38,607 nucleotides of DNA from a virus. The notes below the pieces were generated by a model, which was not told where the DNA came from, did no database searches, and was given only the letters and a program-made list of their open reading frames with translations. Positions 7,353-14,162 of the stretch are shown here, piece by piece. The stretch lies in IMG/VR virus record IMGVR_UViG_3300020439_001354, positions 1-38,607 of that record; one strand, given 5' to 3'. The position numbers and the translations under genes were made by a program. Position 1 is the first letter of the stretch. The number at the start of each line of letters is the position of its first letter.

Positions 7353-7508
7353 ATGGCGAGAACGTGGGCGAAAATAACGCACAGAGCAACAAAAAAGGCA
7401 TCATCACAAGGTGTTGGTGGGAGAGGTAGAAGTGTAAAATGTTCTACTTCATCAATGAACAAACATAAAAAGAGAAGTTATAAAAAATACAGAGGACAAG
7501 GTAGATGA
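7353..7508 (+). CDS. Small basic conserved phage protein, 51 residues
   Basis: Opens MARTWAKITHRATKKA and ends with the basic motif KRSYKKYRGQGR. About a third of the residues are Lys or Arg. It follows TAGGAGTATATA as ribosome-binding site, and its stop overlaps the next start (ATGA). Short Arg/Lys-rich proteins with this KRSxKKYRGQGR tail recur in T4-like marine phages upstream of tail genes. Function is unknown; nucleic-acid binding is plausible from charge alone. Confidence 0.7.
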   Translation: MARTWAKITHRATKKASSQGVGGRGRSVKCSTSSMNKHKKRSYKKYRGQGR

Positions 7509-8098
7509 CACTTACAAATATTAACAACATTACGGAAGCTTCATTCACAGCAAATAATCCAGGTGAGTTGGATTATCTAAAACCTAATGGATTTAAATTT
7601 CAAATACATAATATCCCTAATGTTAGTTATTTTTGTCAGGCGGCAAATATACCAGAAATTAATTTGCCCCCAGCAGATCAACCTACACCACTTGTAGATG
7701 TCCCTTTACCAGGTGACAAGTTACAGTTTGGTACGTTGATGATTAGGTTCCTTATACAAGAAGACATGACAAATTATAAGGAACTATATGATTGGTTAAT
7801 TGGGTTAGGGTTTCCAAGTGACCATAAACAGTACGCAAGTTATGGTACTCAACAGGAATATAGATTTCCTGATATAGATCCTAAAAAACAACAAGCATTG
7901 GGACAATTCTCAGATGCTACTTTATTTGTATTGGATTCTAATAATAACCCTATTGTTCAGTTTACATTCAGAGACTTGTTTCCTGTTAGTTTACAGGGGT
8001 TAGACTTTGAGATATATACAGGAAGCACAGAGTATATGACAGGTGTAGGTATGTTTAGGTACAAAGACTACACAATTACAACGGCTTCTGGTATATAA
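7505..8098 (+). CDS. Tail-tube-like structural protein (gp19-type fold)
   Basis: A 197-residue protein. The block NGFKFQIHNIPNVSYFCQAANIPEI and the closing LFPVSLQGLDFEIYTG ... FRYKDYTI correspond in order to T4 gp19 features (an early strand, FxCKATALPA, and the C-terminal LWPTxVGxLxLDW ... FxVTLALDYW). It is therefore probably a tail-tube-fold protein: a second tube protein, or a tube initiator or terminator of the gp54/gp3 sort. The intervening loop (about residues 105-135) is larger than in gp19. It is translationally coupled to the basic protein upstream. The fold call is from pattern matching; the exact tail part is undecided. Confidence 0.65.
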   Translation: MTLTNINNITEASFTANNPGELDYLKPNGFKFQIHNIPNVSYFCQAANIPEINLPPADQPTPLVDVPLPGDKLQFGTLMIRFLIQEDMTNYKELYDWLIGLGFPSDHKQYASYGTQQEYRFPDIDPKKQQALGQFSDATLFVLDSNNNPIVQFTFRDLFPVSLQGLDFEIYTGSTEYMTGVGMFRYKDYTITTASGI

Positions 8099-8103
8099 AC
8101 TAC

Positions 8104-8132
8104 TTGACATTTACTTTACTAGGTCCTATAAT
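8104..8132 (+). promoter_or_regulatory. Consensus sigma70 early promoter for uvsY
   Basis: TTGACA (8104-8109), 17-base spacer, TATAAT (8127-8132), a perfect consensus promoter. The expected transcription start falls at about 8139-8140, immediately before the uvsY ATG at 8141, so the message would be leaderless or nearly so. No Shine-Dalgarno sequence precedes the ATG. Confidence 0.9.
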
Positions 8133-8140
8133 ACTATATT

Positions 8141-8587
8141 ATGAAAATATCACTTGAATATCTACAAGAAGAATGGCAGAAGGATTGTAAGTTAGACGAA
8201 CTTAACTTAGGTGGTGACTCTACGAAACAACCAGAACTCCATGCCAAATATCTTAATTACTTAACAACTTTAAAACTCCAGGCAAGAAAGGCTAAGAGTA
8301 CATTGTTGTCTTTGAGACGTTTGAAGTGGCAATATTATAGAGGTGAATTGGACCAAAGACAACTTAATGAATTGGGTTGGGAACAGTATTTAGGTAATGC
8401 GCCTCTTAACAATCAGATGAATGATTATTTAGACACAGATCCAGATGTAATAAAACAAACAGACAAAGTAGAGTATTTAGACACTTGTTTACTACAATGT
8501 GAAAGTATTCTTAAGGCAGTTGGTAGCAGAGGGTTTGATATTAGAAACGCAATAGAATGGACTAAGTTTACAAATGGATTACTATAA
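8141..8587 (+). CDS. uvsY: Recombination mediator UvsY
   Basis: UvsY loads the UvsX recombinase onto gp32-coated single-stranded DNA in recombination-dependent replication. The protein (148 residues; T4 137) shows the family pattern: an N-terminal LEYLQEEWQKD matching T4 LEDLQEELKKD, a central basic helix KARKAKSTLLSLRRLKWQYYRG, and the C-terminal signature LKAVGSRGFDIRNAIEW (T4 AIKSRGFAIKHIQD). It starts right at the predicted transcript 5' end of a consensus early promoter. The following gene overlaps its end by 14 bases. Confidence 0.9.
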   Translation: MKISLEYLQEEWQKDCKLDELNLGGDSTKQPELHAKYLNYLTTLKLQARKAKSTLLSLRRLKWQYYRGELDQRQLNELGWEQYLGNAPLNNQMNDYLDTDPDVIKQTDKVEYLDTCLLQCESILKAVGSRGFDIRNAIEWTKFTNGLL

Positions 8588-9053
8588 ACCAAGACCTCTA
8601 CCAATGGCAATATTTACAGATAAATTTGCTGTATTAGCAGGACCTCGTTCAGGTTCAACAAAATTACAACACGAATTTCCAGACGCACACATAGGTACAT
8701 TTGATGAGTGGAAAGAAACAAACTTAAGACGTATCGCTGTATTGAGGCAACCTATACATAGATATTTTAGCGTTAAAAGAATGGAAAAACACGCAGAACA
8801 TTTAAAAGCAACAGAATGGTGGGTTCCTAATTACTGTGAACAATTACAAGATGTTAATTTTGAATACATAATGTTTGGAGAATTTTCAGATTATGTAGGA
8901 GATGTAAAAGTAGGAACAACATTAACAACAGGTGTCAATCTTAATGACATGATTGACGATGAAATGATGAGACCAGAAATGGATGCGTATCATAAACTTA
9001 TAACAACAAGACAAAAAATAAGCGTAAAGGATTGGCGTGATCTCTGTAAGTAA
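8574..9053 (+). CDS. Short sulfotransferase-like protein
   Basis: A 159-residue protein with two motifs in the order and spacing of PAPS-dependent sulfotransferases: a 5'-phosphosulfate-binding loop AGPRSGSTKLQ (about residues 22-32) and a 3'-phosphate-binding motif LRQPIHRYFSVKRM (about 57-70). The rest of the usual 250-300 residue domain is missing, so this is a minimal or degenerate version. Substrate cannot be inferred; virion protein or carbohydrate sulfation would be speculative. It lies between uvsY and uvsW and overlaps both (14 and 17 bases), so it travels with the recombination operon. The second Met (residue 11) is an alternative start; neither has a good ribosome-binding site. Confidence 0.6.
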   Translation: MDYYKPRPLPMAIFTDKFAVLAGPRSGSTKLQHEFPDAHIGTFDEWKETNLRRIAVLRQPIHRYFSVKRMEKHAEHLKATEWWVPNYCEQLQDVNFEYIMFGEFSDYVGDVKVGTTLTTGVNLNDMIDDEMMRPEMDAYHKLITTRQKISVKDWRDLCK

Positions 9054-10506
9054 AAAGAACGAAGTACATTTAAAAGTACAAACAGATCCTGGTATTGCTC
9101 AGGAACTATCTGACTTCTTTACATTTGAAGTGCCAGGCGCTCGCTTTATGCCTATGTATAAGAATAGAATGTGGGACGGCAAGGTTAGATTGTTTAGTAT
9201 GTACACCAACGAACTATATGTTGGACTGCTAAAGTATTTAATTGACTTTGCTAATACATTAGAATATGATGTTGATGTAAAAATAGAGGACTTAGGAGAA
9301 GACGTAGACGTTGCAGGGTTTACAAAACTATTGAAGTTACAAAGTGGCGGTAAAGATATACAAATAAGAGATTATCAAATAGATGCTATACGACATGCAC
9401 TAAAAAATACTAGGTCACTTTTATTAAGTCCTACGGCTAGTGGTAAATCATTAATTATTTACAGTTTAATTAGATACCATCAGTCAAGAGGACGCAGGCA
9501 GCTTATAGTAGTACCAACAACTTCATTGGTAGAGCAAATGTATGGAGACTTTCAGGACTACGCAACAGCAGATGAGTGGAAAGCTCCTGAAAACTGTCAT
9601 AGAATATATGGTGGTAAAGAAAAATCTAATGAATATCCTATTACTATTTCTACATGGCAATCTATATACAAGTTTCCTAAAAAATGGTTTGAAAAATTTG
9701 ATGTTATCTATGGTGATGAAGCACACAATTTTAAATCGAAATCATTGACAACATTAATGAATAAATGTACTAATGCTCCTTATAGAATAGGAACAACAGG
9801 AACATTAGACGGAACACAGACACATAAATTAGTATTAGAGGGTGTGTTTGGCCCTGTATATAAAGTAACAACTACCAAGAAGTTAATGGAGGACAAACAA
9901 TTAGCAGATCTAAAAATCGTGTGTTGCACACTAAATTACAGCAAGGACGAAGAGCGCAAGTTTATTACCAAATCCACATATCAGGAGGAGATAGATTGGA
10001 TAGTAACAAATCCAAAGAGAAACGAGATAATAAAAAATCTGACGATAGCTCAGGAAGGTAATACACTTGTTTTATTTCAATACGTAGAGAAACATGGCAA
10101 GGTTTTACATGAAATAATTAGTAAAGCAGTTAAAAAAGGCAGAAAAGTATTCTTTGTTTATGGTGGAACTGATACAGAAGTTAGAGAAGAGATACGTGCA
10201 ATAACTGAGAAAGAAGATGACGCTATAATTATAGCATCATACGGCACATTTTCCACAGGCATAAATATAAGGAACCTACATAATATTGTCTTTGCATCTC
10301 CAACAAAGAGTAGGATAAGAAATCTACAAAGTATAGGTAGAGGACTTAGAAGAGGAGATCAAAAGGTACAATGTAAATTATTTGATATAGGAGATGATTT
10401 ATCCTGGAAGTCCAAGAAAAATTATACATTAAATCACTTAATAGAAAGGGTAAAAATTTATAACGAAGAAGGTTTCGATTATAAGTTAGTAAAAATAGAT
10501 GTCTGA
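9037..10506 (+). CDS. uvsW: DNA/RNA helicase UvsW
   Basis: Superfamily 2 helicase that unwinds R-loops and branched DNA, helping switch T4-type phages from origin- to recombination-driven replication. Visible motifs are the N-terminal UvsW domain (FTFEVPGARFMPMYKNRMWDG), DYQIDAIRHAL, Walker A SPTASGKS (about 131-138), DEAH (about residue 226), GTTGTLDG, and motif VI QSIGRGLRRGD. Length 489 residues, T4 503. The start is the GTG at 9037, with AAAGGA about 5 bases upstream, inside the end of the sulfotransferase-like gene. Confidence 0.95.
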   Translation: MISVSKKNEVHLKVQTDPGIAQELSDFFTFEVPGARFMPMYKNRMWDGKVRLFSMYTNELYVGLLKYLIDFANTLEYDVDVKIEDLGEDVDVAGFTKLLKLQSGGKDIQIRDYQIDAIRHALKNTRSLLLSPTASGKSLIIYSLIRYHQSRGRRQLIVVPTTSLVEQMYGDFQDYATADEWKAPENCHRIYGGKEKSNEYPITISTWQSIYKFPKKWFEKFDVIYGDEAHNFKSKSLTTLMNKCTNAPYRIGTTGTLDGTQTHKLVLEGVFGPVYKVTTTKKLMEDKQLADLKIVCCTLNYSKDEERKFITKSTYQEEIDWIVTNPKRNEIIKNLTIAQEGNTLVLFQYVEKHGKVLHEIISKAVKKGRKVFFVYGGTDTEVREEIRAITEKEDDAIIIASYGTFSTGINIRNLHNIVFASPTKSRIRNLQSIGRGLRRGDQKVQCKLFDIGDDLSWKSKKNYTLNHLIERVKIYNEEGFDYKLVKIDV

Positions 10507-10921
10507 GATAACGGTACTAAAATTAATAGACGGCTCCACGGTTGTGGGAAGAGTAACTCAGGGTGTAGATGTTTACGAAATAGAACACCCTATTGAAATA
10601 GTAAGTCATATGAGTATTACTAGGGGAGTTATAGGAGAACAATTAAGTTTACGTCCGTGGATAGCATTCTCAGACACAGGAGTTTTTACAATAGACAGAA
10701 TTAATGTGTTAGCGATAACAGGTTTAGATCAAAAGTATGAGGCAGGTTACACAAATATAGTAGAGGCCACATATTTAAATGAAAATGTTTATGTCGAAGA
10801 ATTACCTAGAGCGGCAGATTTACCAACAAATGCTGACATGGGTTATGATCCAATGGACGATATAGATTTAGAAACATTAGCAGAATACGCTGACGCACAC
10901 ATAAAGAAAAAGATACATTAG
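10499..10921 (+). CDS. Sm-like (Hfq/LSm-type) phage protein, copy 1
   Basis: A 140-residue protein whose first half matches the small Sm-like fold known from marine phages: ITVLKLIDGSTVVGRV, then VYEIEHPIEIV, with the alternating strand pattern of an LSm barrel. The same layout recurs in the gene at 35528 (IRIIKLTSGEDIIGDV ... MIVIEKPAVILMM), so the two are paralogues. The C-terminal third is acidic. A crystal structure of a cyanophage-like Sm protein exists in the literature, but its target is not known to me. RNA binding is inferred from fold only. The gene overlaps uvsW by 8 bases and precedes the late sigma factor. Confidence 0.6.
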   Translation: MSEITVLKLIDGSTVVGRVTQGVDVYEIEHPIEIVSHMSITRGVIGEQLSLRPWIAFSDTGVFTIDRINVLAITGLDQKYEAGYTNIVEATYLNENVYVEELPRAADLPTNADMGYDPMDDIDLETLAEYADAHIKKKIH

Positions 10922-10930
10922 GAGTATATT

Positions 10931-11518
10931 ATGGCAAAAAGACGTGATCCAAATTCATCACATTATATAAACAATAAGGAATTTCTACAAGCTATGACAG
11001 AGTTTAGAAAAATCCGTATTGAAGCAGAAGATAGTGGAGATGACAGACCGCAAGTACCTAATTATATTGGTGAGTGCTTTGTTAAGATAGCAAATCACTT
11101 GGCATATAAAGCAAACTTTGTAAATTATACATTTAGAGATGAAATGATTCTAGATGGTATTGAAAATTGTCTTACATATATGGACAACTTTGATCCTGAA
11201 AAATCTAACAATCCTTTTGCGTACTTTACACAAATCACATACTATGCTTTCATTAGACGTATCCAGAAAGAGAAACGTCATATGGAAACAAAGTTCAAAT
11301 ACATTCAAAGTTTGGATATAGAGCAACTTCTTGAAGAAGGCGAAGGAAGTACAGAGTATGTTACTTATATGAAAAATATAATTGACCAAGCTCAAGCAGA
11401 CGAGAAGAAGGCTAATGAGGCAAACAAAGGCAAAAAGATGCCTAAGCGTAGGCCAAAATATTTGGATGAAAAAATTAAAGCAGAAGAAGCGGCTGCTAAG
11501 AAAAAACAAAACGGTTAA
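10931..11518 (+). CDS. 55: Late-transcription sigma factor gp55
   Basis: The T4-type sigma-like factor that directs host RNA polymerase to TATAAATA late promoters, coupled to the sliding clamp gp45. The protein (195 residues; T4 185) has HYINNKEFLQAMTEF, a sigma-region-2-like core IGECFVKIANHLAYKANFVNY, and DNFDPEKSNNPFAYFTQITYYAFIRRI, a stretch diagnostic for gp55. The tail is Lys-rich. Six exact TATAAATA sites upstream of genes in this window fit its presence. Ribosome-binding site TAGGAG. The homologous clamp gene is at 29674. Confidence 0.93.
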   Translation: MAKRRDPNSSHYINNKEFLQAMTEFRKIRIEAEDSGDDRPQVPNYIGECFVKIANHLAYKANFVNYTFRDEMILDGIENCLTYMDNFDPEKSNNPFAYFTQITYYAFIRRIQKEKRHMETKFKYIQSLDIEQLLEEGEGSTEYVTYMKNIIDQAQADEKKANEANKGKKMPKRRPKYLDEKIKAEEAAAKKKQNG

Positions 11519-11519
11519 A

Positions 11520-11556
11520 TTGACTCTTGATTATAGCTTCTATAATCATATATAAT
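11520..11556 (+). promoter_or_regulatory. Early promoter region before queE
   Basis: TTGACT (11520-11525) precedes TATAAT (11541-11546) by 15 bases. TTGATT (11527-11532) precedes a second TATAAT (11551-11556) by 18. The second would start transcription at about 11563-11564, right at the queE ATG (11564). No Shine-Dalgarno sequence is present. Confidence 0.65.
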
Positions 11557-11563
11557 ACTCAAC

Positions 11564-12445
11564 ATGGCAAAACTTAGATATAGCGAAGCATTTTATTCAG
11601 TACAAGGTGAAGGAAGATTTGTAGGTGTTCCTAGTATTTTCCTAAGGGTGTTTGGTTGCAACTTTGAATGTAGAGGTTTTGGTCAGGAACGAGGTAAACT
11701 TATTCCTGTAGAAGAAATGCCCTACATGACAGATCCTAGAGCAGATAAAGATAACGAAATAGCATATAAAAGCATCGAGGAACTTCCTGTTACTCCTATA
11801 GGATGTGATAGTTCAGCATCTTGGGCGATGAAATACAAACATTTACAATTAACAAAGACAATAGACGAGGTGTTTGAACATATCGTTAGTTTACTTCCTA
11901 ATGGTAAATTTGATGAGGCAGAAGATATACATCTTGTTATTACAGGTGGTGAACCATTGCTAGGTTGGCAAAGAGTGTGGCCTGAATTATTAGAAATGTG
12001 TAAAGAAGTAGGTTTGAAAAATGTAACTTACGAAACAAATGGTACACAGAATTTACAACAACAATTTATTGATTATCTAAATGGTGATGGTAAAGACTTA
12101 CATATTACATGGTCTACATCTCCTAAATTATCTATTTCAGGCGAGGAACAATTCGACGCACTTATCCCTGAGGCATTATTAGATATGAACAAAGTAAATA
12201 ATAGCTATTTGTATAATAAATTTGTCGTTAGAGACATAGAAGATTTTGAAGAGGTGGATTTATTTGTTGATGAATATAAATCTGCTGGTGTTGTTCTGGA
12301 TTCAGTTTACTGTATGCCAGAAGGCGCAACATTGGAACAGCAATCTTTAACAGAAAAAGATGTTGCTGAAGCTTGTATGAAAACAGGTTACAAGTTTAGT
12401 CCGAGGTTGCATATTACTTTATTCGGGAATGCATGGGGAACATAG
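11564..12445 (+). CDS. queE: QueE-like radical SAM 7-carboxy-7-deazaguanine synthase
   Basis: Predicted to convert 6-carboxytetrahydropterin to 7-carboxy-7-deazaguanine using S-adenosylmethionine and a [4Fe-4S] cluster. Evidence: YSVQGEGRFVGVPSIFLRVFGC matches the QueE N-terminus (substrate-binding SxQGEG), TGGEPLLG is the SAM-binding GGEP, and TYETNGTQ is the next QueE block. The cluster motif is unusual. The canonical CX3CX2C reads C32-NFE-C36-RGF with Phe in place of the third Cys, and the next Cys is C81 in PIGCDSSASW after an insertion. This variant resembles a phage-type QueE subfamily carrying both motifs. At 293 residues it is longer than E. coli QueE (about 220), the insertion being the difference. 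It is first in the 7-deazaguanine cluster. Confidence 0.87.
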   Translation: MAKLRYSEAFYSVQGEGRFVGVPSIFLRVFGCNFECRGFGQERGKLIPVEEMPYMTDPRADKDNEIAYKSIEELPVTPIGCDSSASWAMKYKHLQLTKTIDEVFEHIVSLLPNGKFDEAEDIHLVITGGEPLLGWQRVWPELLEMCKEVGLKNVTYETNGTQNLQQQFIDYLNGDGKDLHITWSTSPKLSISGEEQFDALIPEALLDMNKVNNSYLYNKFVVRDIEDFEEVDLFVDEYKSAGVVLDSVYCMPEGATLEQQSLTEKDVAEACMKTGYKFSPRLHITLFGNAWGT

Positions 12446-12858
12446 ACGTAACTTGGAATACAATAGACGAACAAGTAGAACACATTTGTGATTTGGTAAA
12501 ACAACAAAATATTGACATGATTGTTGGTATTGCAAGAGGAGGACTGGTACCAGCAGTAATGGTATCCAACAGAACAAAGGTTCCTATGCAAAGTTTAGAG
12601 TGGCAAACAAGAGACGGAAACGGAACAGACAGGAAGAAACTTATAGAATTACAACTTGATAAATATAAATGTCTGTTCATAGATGATATATGTGATACAG
12701 GTAAAACAATTTTTGGTATCCGAGAATTATTTCCTGGTGCTAAGTTTGCTGTTTTATTTAACAAAATGGTTGACATGGAGCTTGACTTTGAAGGAGTAAG
12801 ACTCTATAATAATACACAATATCAAATAAAGCAATGGATAAACTTTCCGTGGGAATGA
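12433..12858 (+). CDS. Gpt-like xanthine-guanine phosphoribosyltransferase
   Basis: Converts guanine (or xanthine) plus PRPP to the nucleotide. The sequence follows E. coli Gpt along its length: VTWNTIDEQVEHI (Gpt VTWDMLQIHARKL), IVGIARGGLVPAVMVS (IIAVSRGGLVPGALLA), the PRPP loop LFIDDICDTGKT (residues 81-92), IRELFPGAKFAVLFNK (IREMYPKAHFVTIFAK) and the purine-stacking KQWINFPWE (TWIEQPWD). Length 141, Gpt 152. It starts inside the last codons of queE and is followed by folE. Since a transglycosylase that swaps bases in DNA would release guanine, and FolE consumes GTP, a salvage role inside this cluster is likely (inference). Confidence 0.85.
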   Translation: MGNIDVTWNTIDEQVEHICDLVKQQNIDMIVGIARGGLVPAVMVSNRTKVPMQSLEWQTRDGNGTDRKKLIELQLDKYKCLFIDDICDTGKTIFGIRELFPGAKFAVLFNKMVDMELDFEGVRLYNNTQYQIKQWINFPWE

Positions 12859-12866
12859 ACAGAATG

Positions 12867-12894
12867 TATAAATATAAGGCAACACAAAGGTTGC
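12867..12894 (+). promoter_or_regulatory. Late promoter with leader hairpin before folE
   Basis: Exact TATAAATA at 12867-12874, 62 bases before the folE ATG. A 5-bp stem (GCAAC 12879-12883 with GTTGC 12890-12894) would form at about the transcript 5' end. GGAAGGAG precedes the start codon. Confidence 0.75.
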
Positions 12895-12935
12895 AAATTT
12901 TAAAAACTATATCCGTGTTAGGAAGGAGAAAATAA

Positions 12936-13610
12936 ATGGCTTTTAATAAGACAAAAACTGACCCTGAATTGGGTCTTAAAATTCACGAACACTTAGTCAA
13001 GTGTGGAGTAGAAACCCCCGTAGTAGATAATGGACTTACTCGTACAGAGAAGATTGAGATTATCAAAGATAAATTTACTGACATTATGAATGTTATGGGA
13101 CTAGATTTATCTGATGACAGTCTTATGGACACACCTAATCGTGTCGCTAAGATGTATATTAACGAGATCTTTTGGGGTCTAGATTACGAGGCGTTTCCTA
13201 AATGTACAGCAGTTGAAAACAAAATGGAATATGAAAGTATGGTTGTTGAACGTAACATAAATGTTCAATCCAACTGTGAACATCATTTTGTAGTCATTGA
13301 TGGCGTAGGAACTGTGGCGTACATTCCAAACAAAAAGGTTTTAGGATTAAGTAAACTTAATCGTATAGTAGAATACTTTGCCAAGAGACCACAAATACAA
13401 GAACGTTTGACAGAACAAGTATATTATGCACTACAATACATTCTCGATACAGATAATATTGCAGTAGTTATAGATGCTCAACATTATTGCGTAAAGAGTC
13501 GTGGTGTAGAAGACGTAGGTTCGTCTACTATTACAAGTAAACTAGGTGGAGGGTTCAAAGATGACCCAGCACTTAGAGCAGAGTTTATGAACTTGATTGC
13601 TAGAAAGTAA
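12936..13610 (+). CDS. folE: GTP cyclohydrolase I FolE
   Basis: Converts GTP to dihydroneopterin triphosphate, the first step of both folate and 7-deazaguanine synthesis. Zinc ligands and active site are intact: QSNCEHHFVVIDG (Cys114, His116, His117) and DAQHYCVKSRGVEDVGSSTIT (His183, Cys185, with the conserved SRG and STxT). YIPNKKVLGLSKLNRIVEYFAKRPQIQERL is the usual GTP cyclohydrolase core. Length 224 residues, E. coli 222. Strong ribosome-binding site GGAAGGAG. It has its own late promoter, unlike queE, which has early-type sites. Confidence 0.96.
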   Translation: MAFNKTKTDPELGLKIHEHLVKCGVETPVVDNGLTRTEKIEIIKDKFTDIMNVMGLDLSDDSLMDTPNRVAKMYINEIFWGLDYEAFPKCTAVENKMEYESMVVERNINVQSNCEHHFVVIDGVGTVAYIPNKKVLGLSKLNRIVEYFAKRPQIQERLTEQVYYALQYILDTDNIAVVIDAQHYCVKSRGVEDVGSSTITSKLGGGFKDDPALRAEFMNLIARK

Positions 13611-13628
13611 ATTACAAAATTTTATATT

Positions 13629-14162
13629 ATGGACATTAATAAACCTCATATAGTCGTTGATTTGGAAACATTAAGCACACGCTCTAATGCGTGTATAGTT
13701 TCTATTGGCGCTGTGAGAATAGAAAACTTAGAAATAGTAGATGAGTTTTTTGTGAACGTAGATCCTATGACTTGTAAAGAAGCAGGATTACATATACAAA
13801 AAAGCACAGTAGATTGGTGGGCAGAACAACCAAAAGATATTAGACAGGCGTGGCAAAAAGATCCTGTTCCATTAGATGAGGCATTAGATAAGTTTCAAAA
13901 GTTTTATGGTTGGGATAGTATTCCTATTTGGGGCTATGGTGCCAACTTTGATGTTGTAATATTAGAAAATGCTATGACACTATCAGGTTGGAATGAAAAC
14001 AAAAGTGAAATGGAACGTTACCCCTGGAAATTTTGGGACATTTATTGTTTAAGAACATTAATGAACGTGTTGAATAAAAAGTTACCTAAGGCAAACAATC
14101 ATAATGCTTTAGATGATGCAGTAGCAGAAGCTAATATGCTTATAGAGATATTAAAATCATGA
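13629..14162 (+). CDS. dexA: DnaQ-fold 3'-5' exonuclease, DexA-like
   Basis: A DEDD-family exonuclease of 177 residues. ExoI is VVDLETLSTRSNA (Asp11, Glu13), ExoII is WGYGANFDVVIL (NFD), and ExoIII is NHNALDDAVAEA (HxAxDD). All acidic catalytic residues are kept. It resembles T4 exonuclease A (DexA), here shorter than the T4 protein of about 227. A role in degrading DNA ends or host DNA is likely. Lying inside the 7-deazaguanine cluster between folE and the transglycosylase, it might also act selectively on unmodified DNA, which is only a guess. It ends in ATGA overlap with the transglycosylase gene. Confidence 0.85.
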   Translation: MDINKPHIVVDLETLSTRSNACIVSIGAVRIENLEIVDEFFVNVDPMTCKEAGLHIQKSTVDWWAEQPKDIRQAWQKDPVPLDEALDKFQKFYGWDSIPIWGYGANFDVVILENAMTLSGWNENKSEMERYPWKFWDIYCLRTLMNVLNKKLPKANNHNALDDAVAEANMLIEILKS

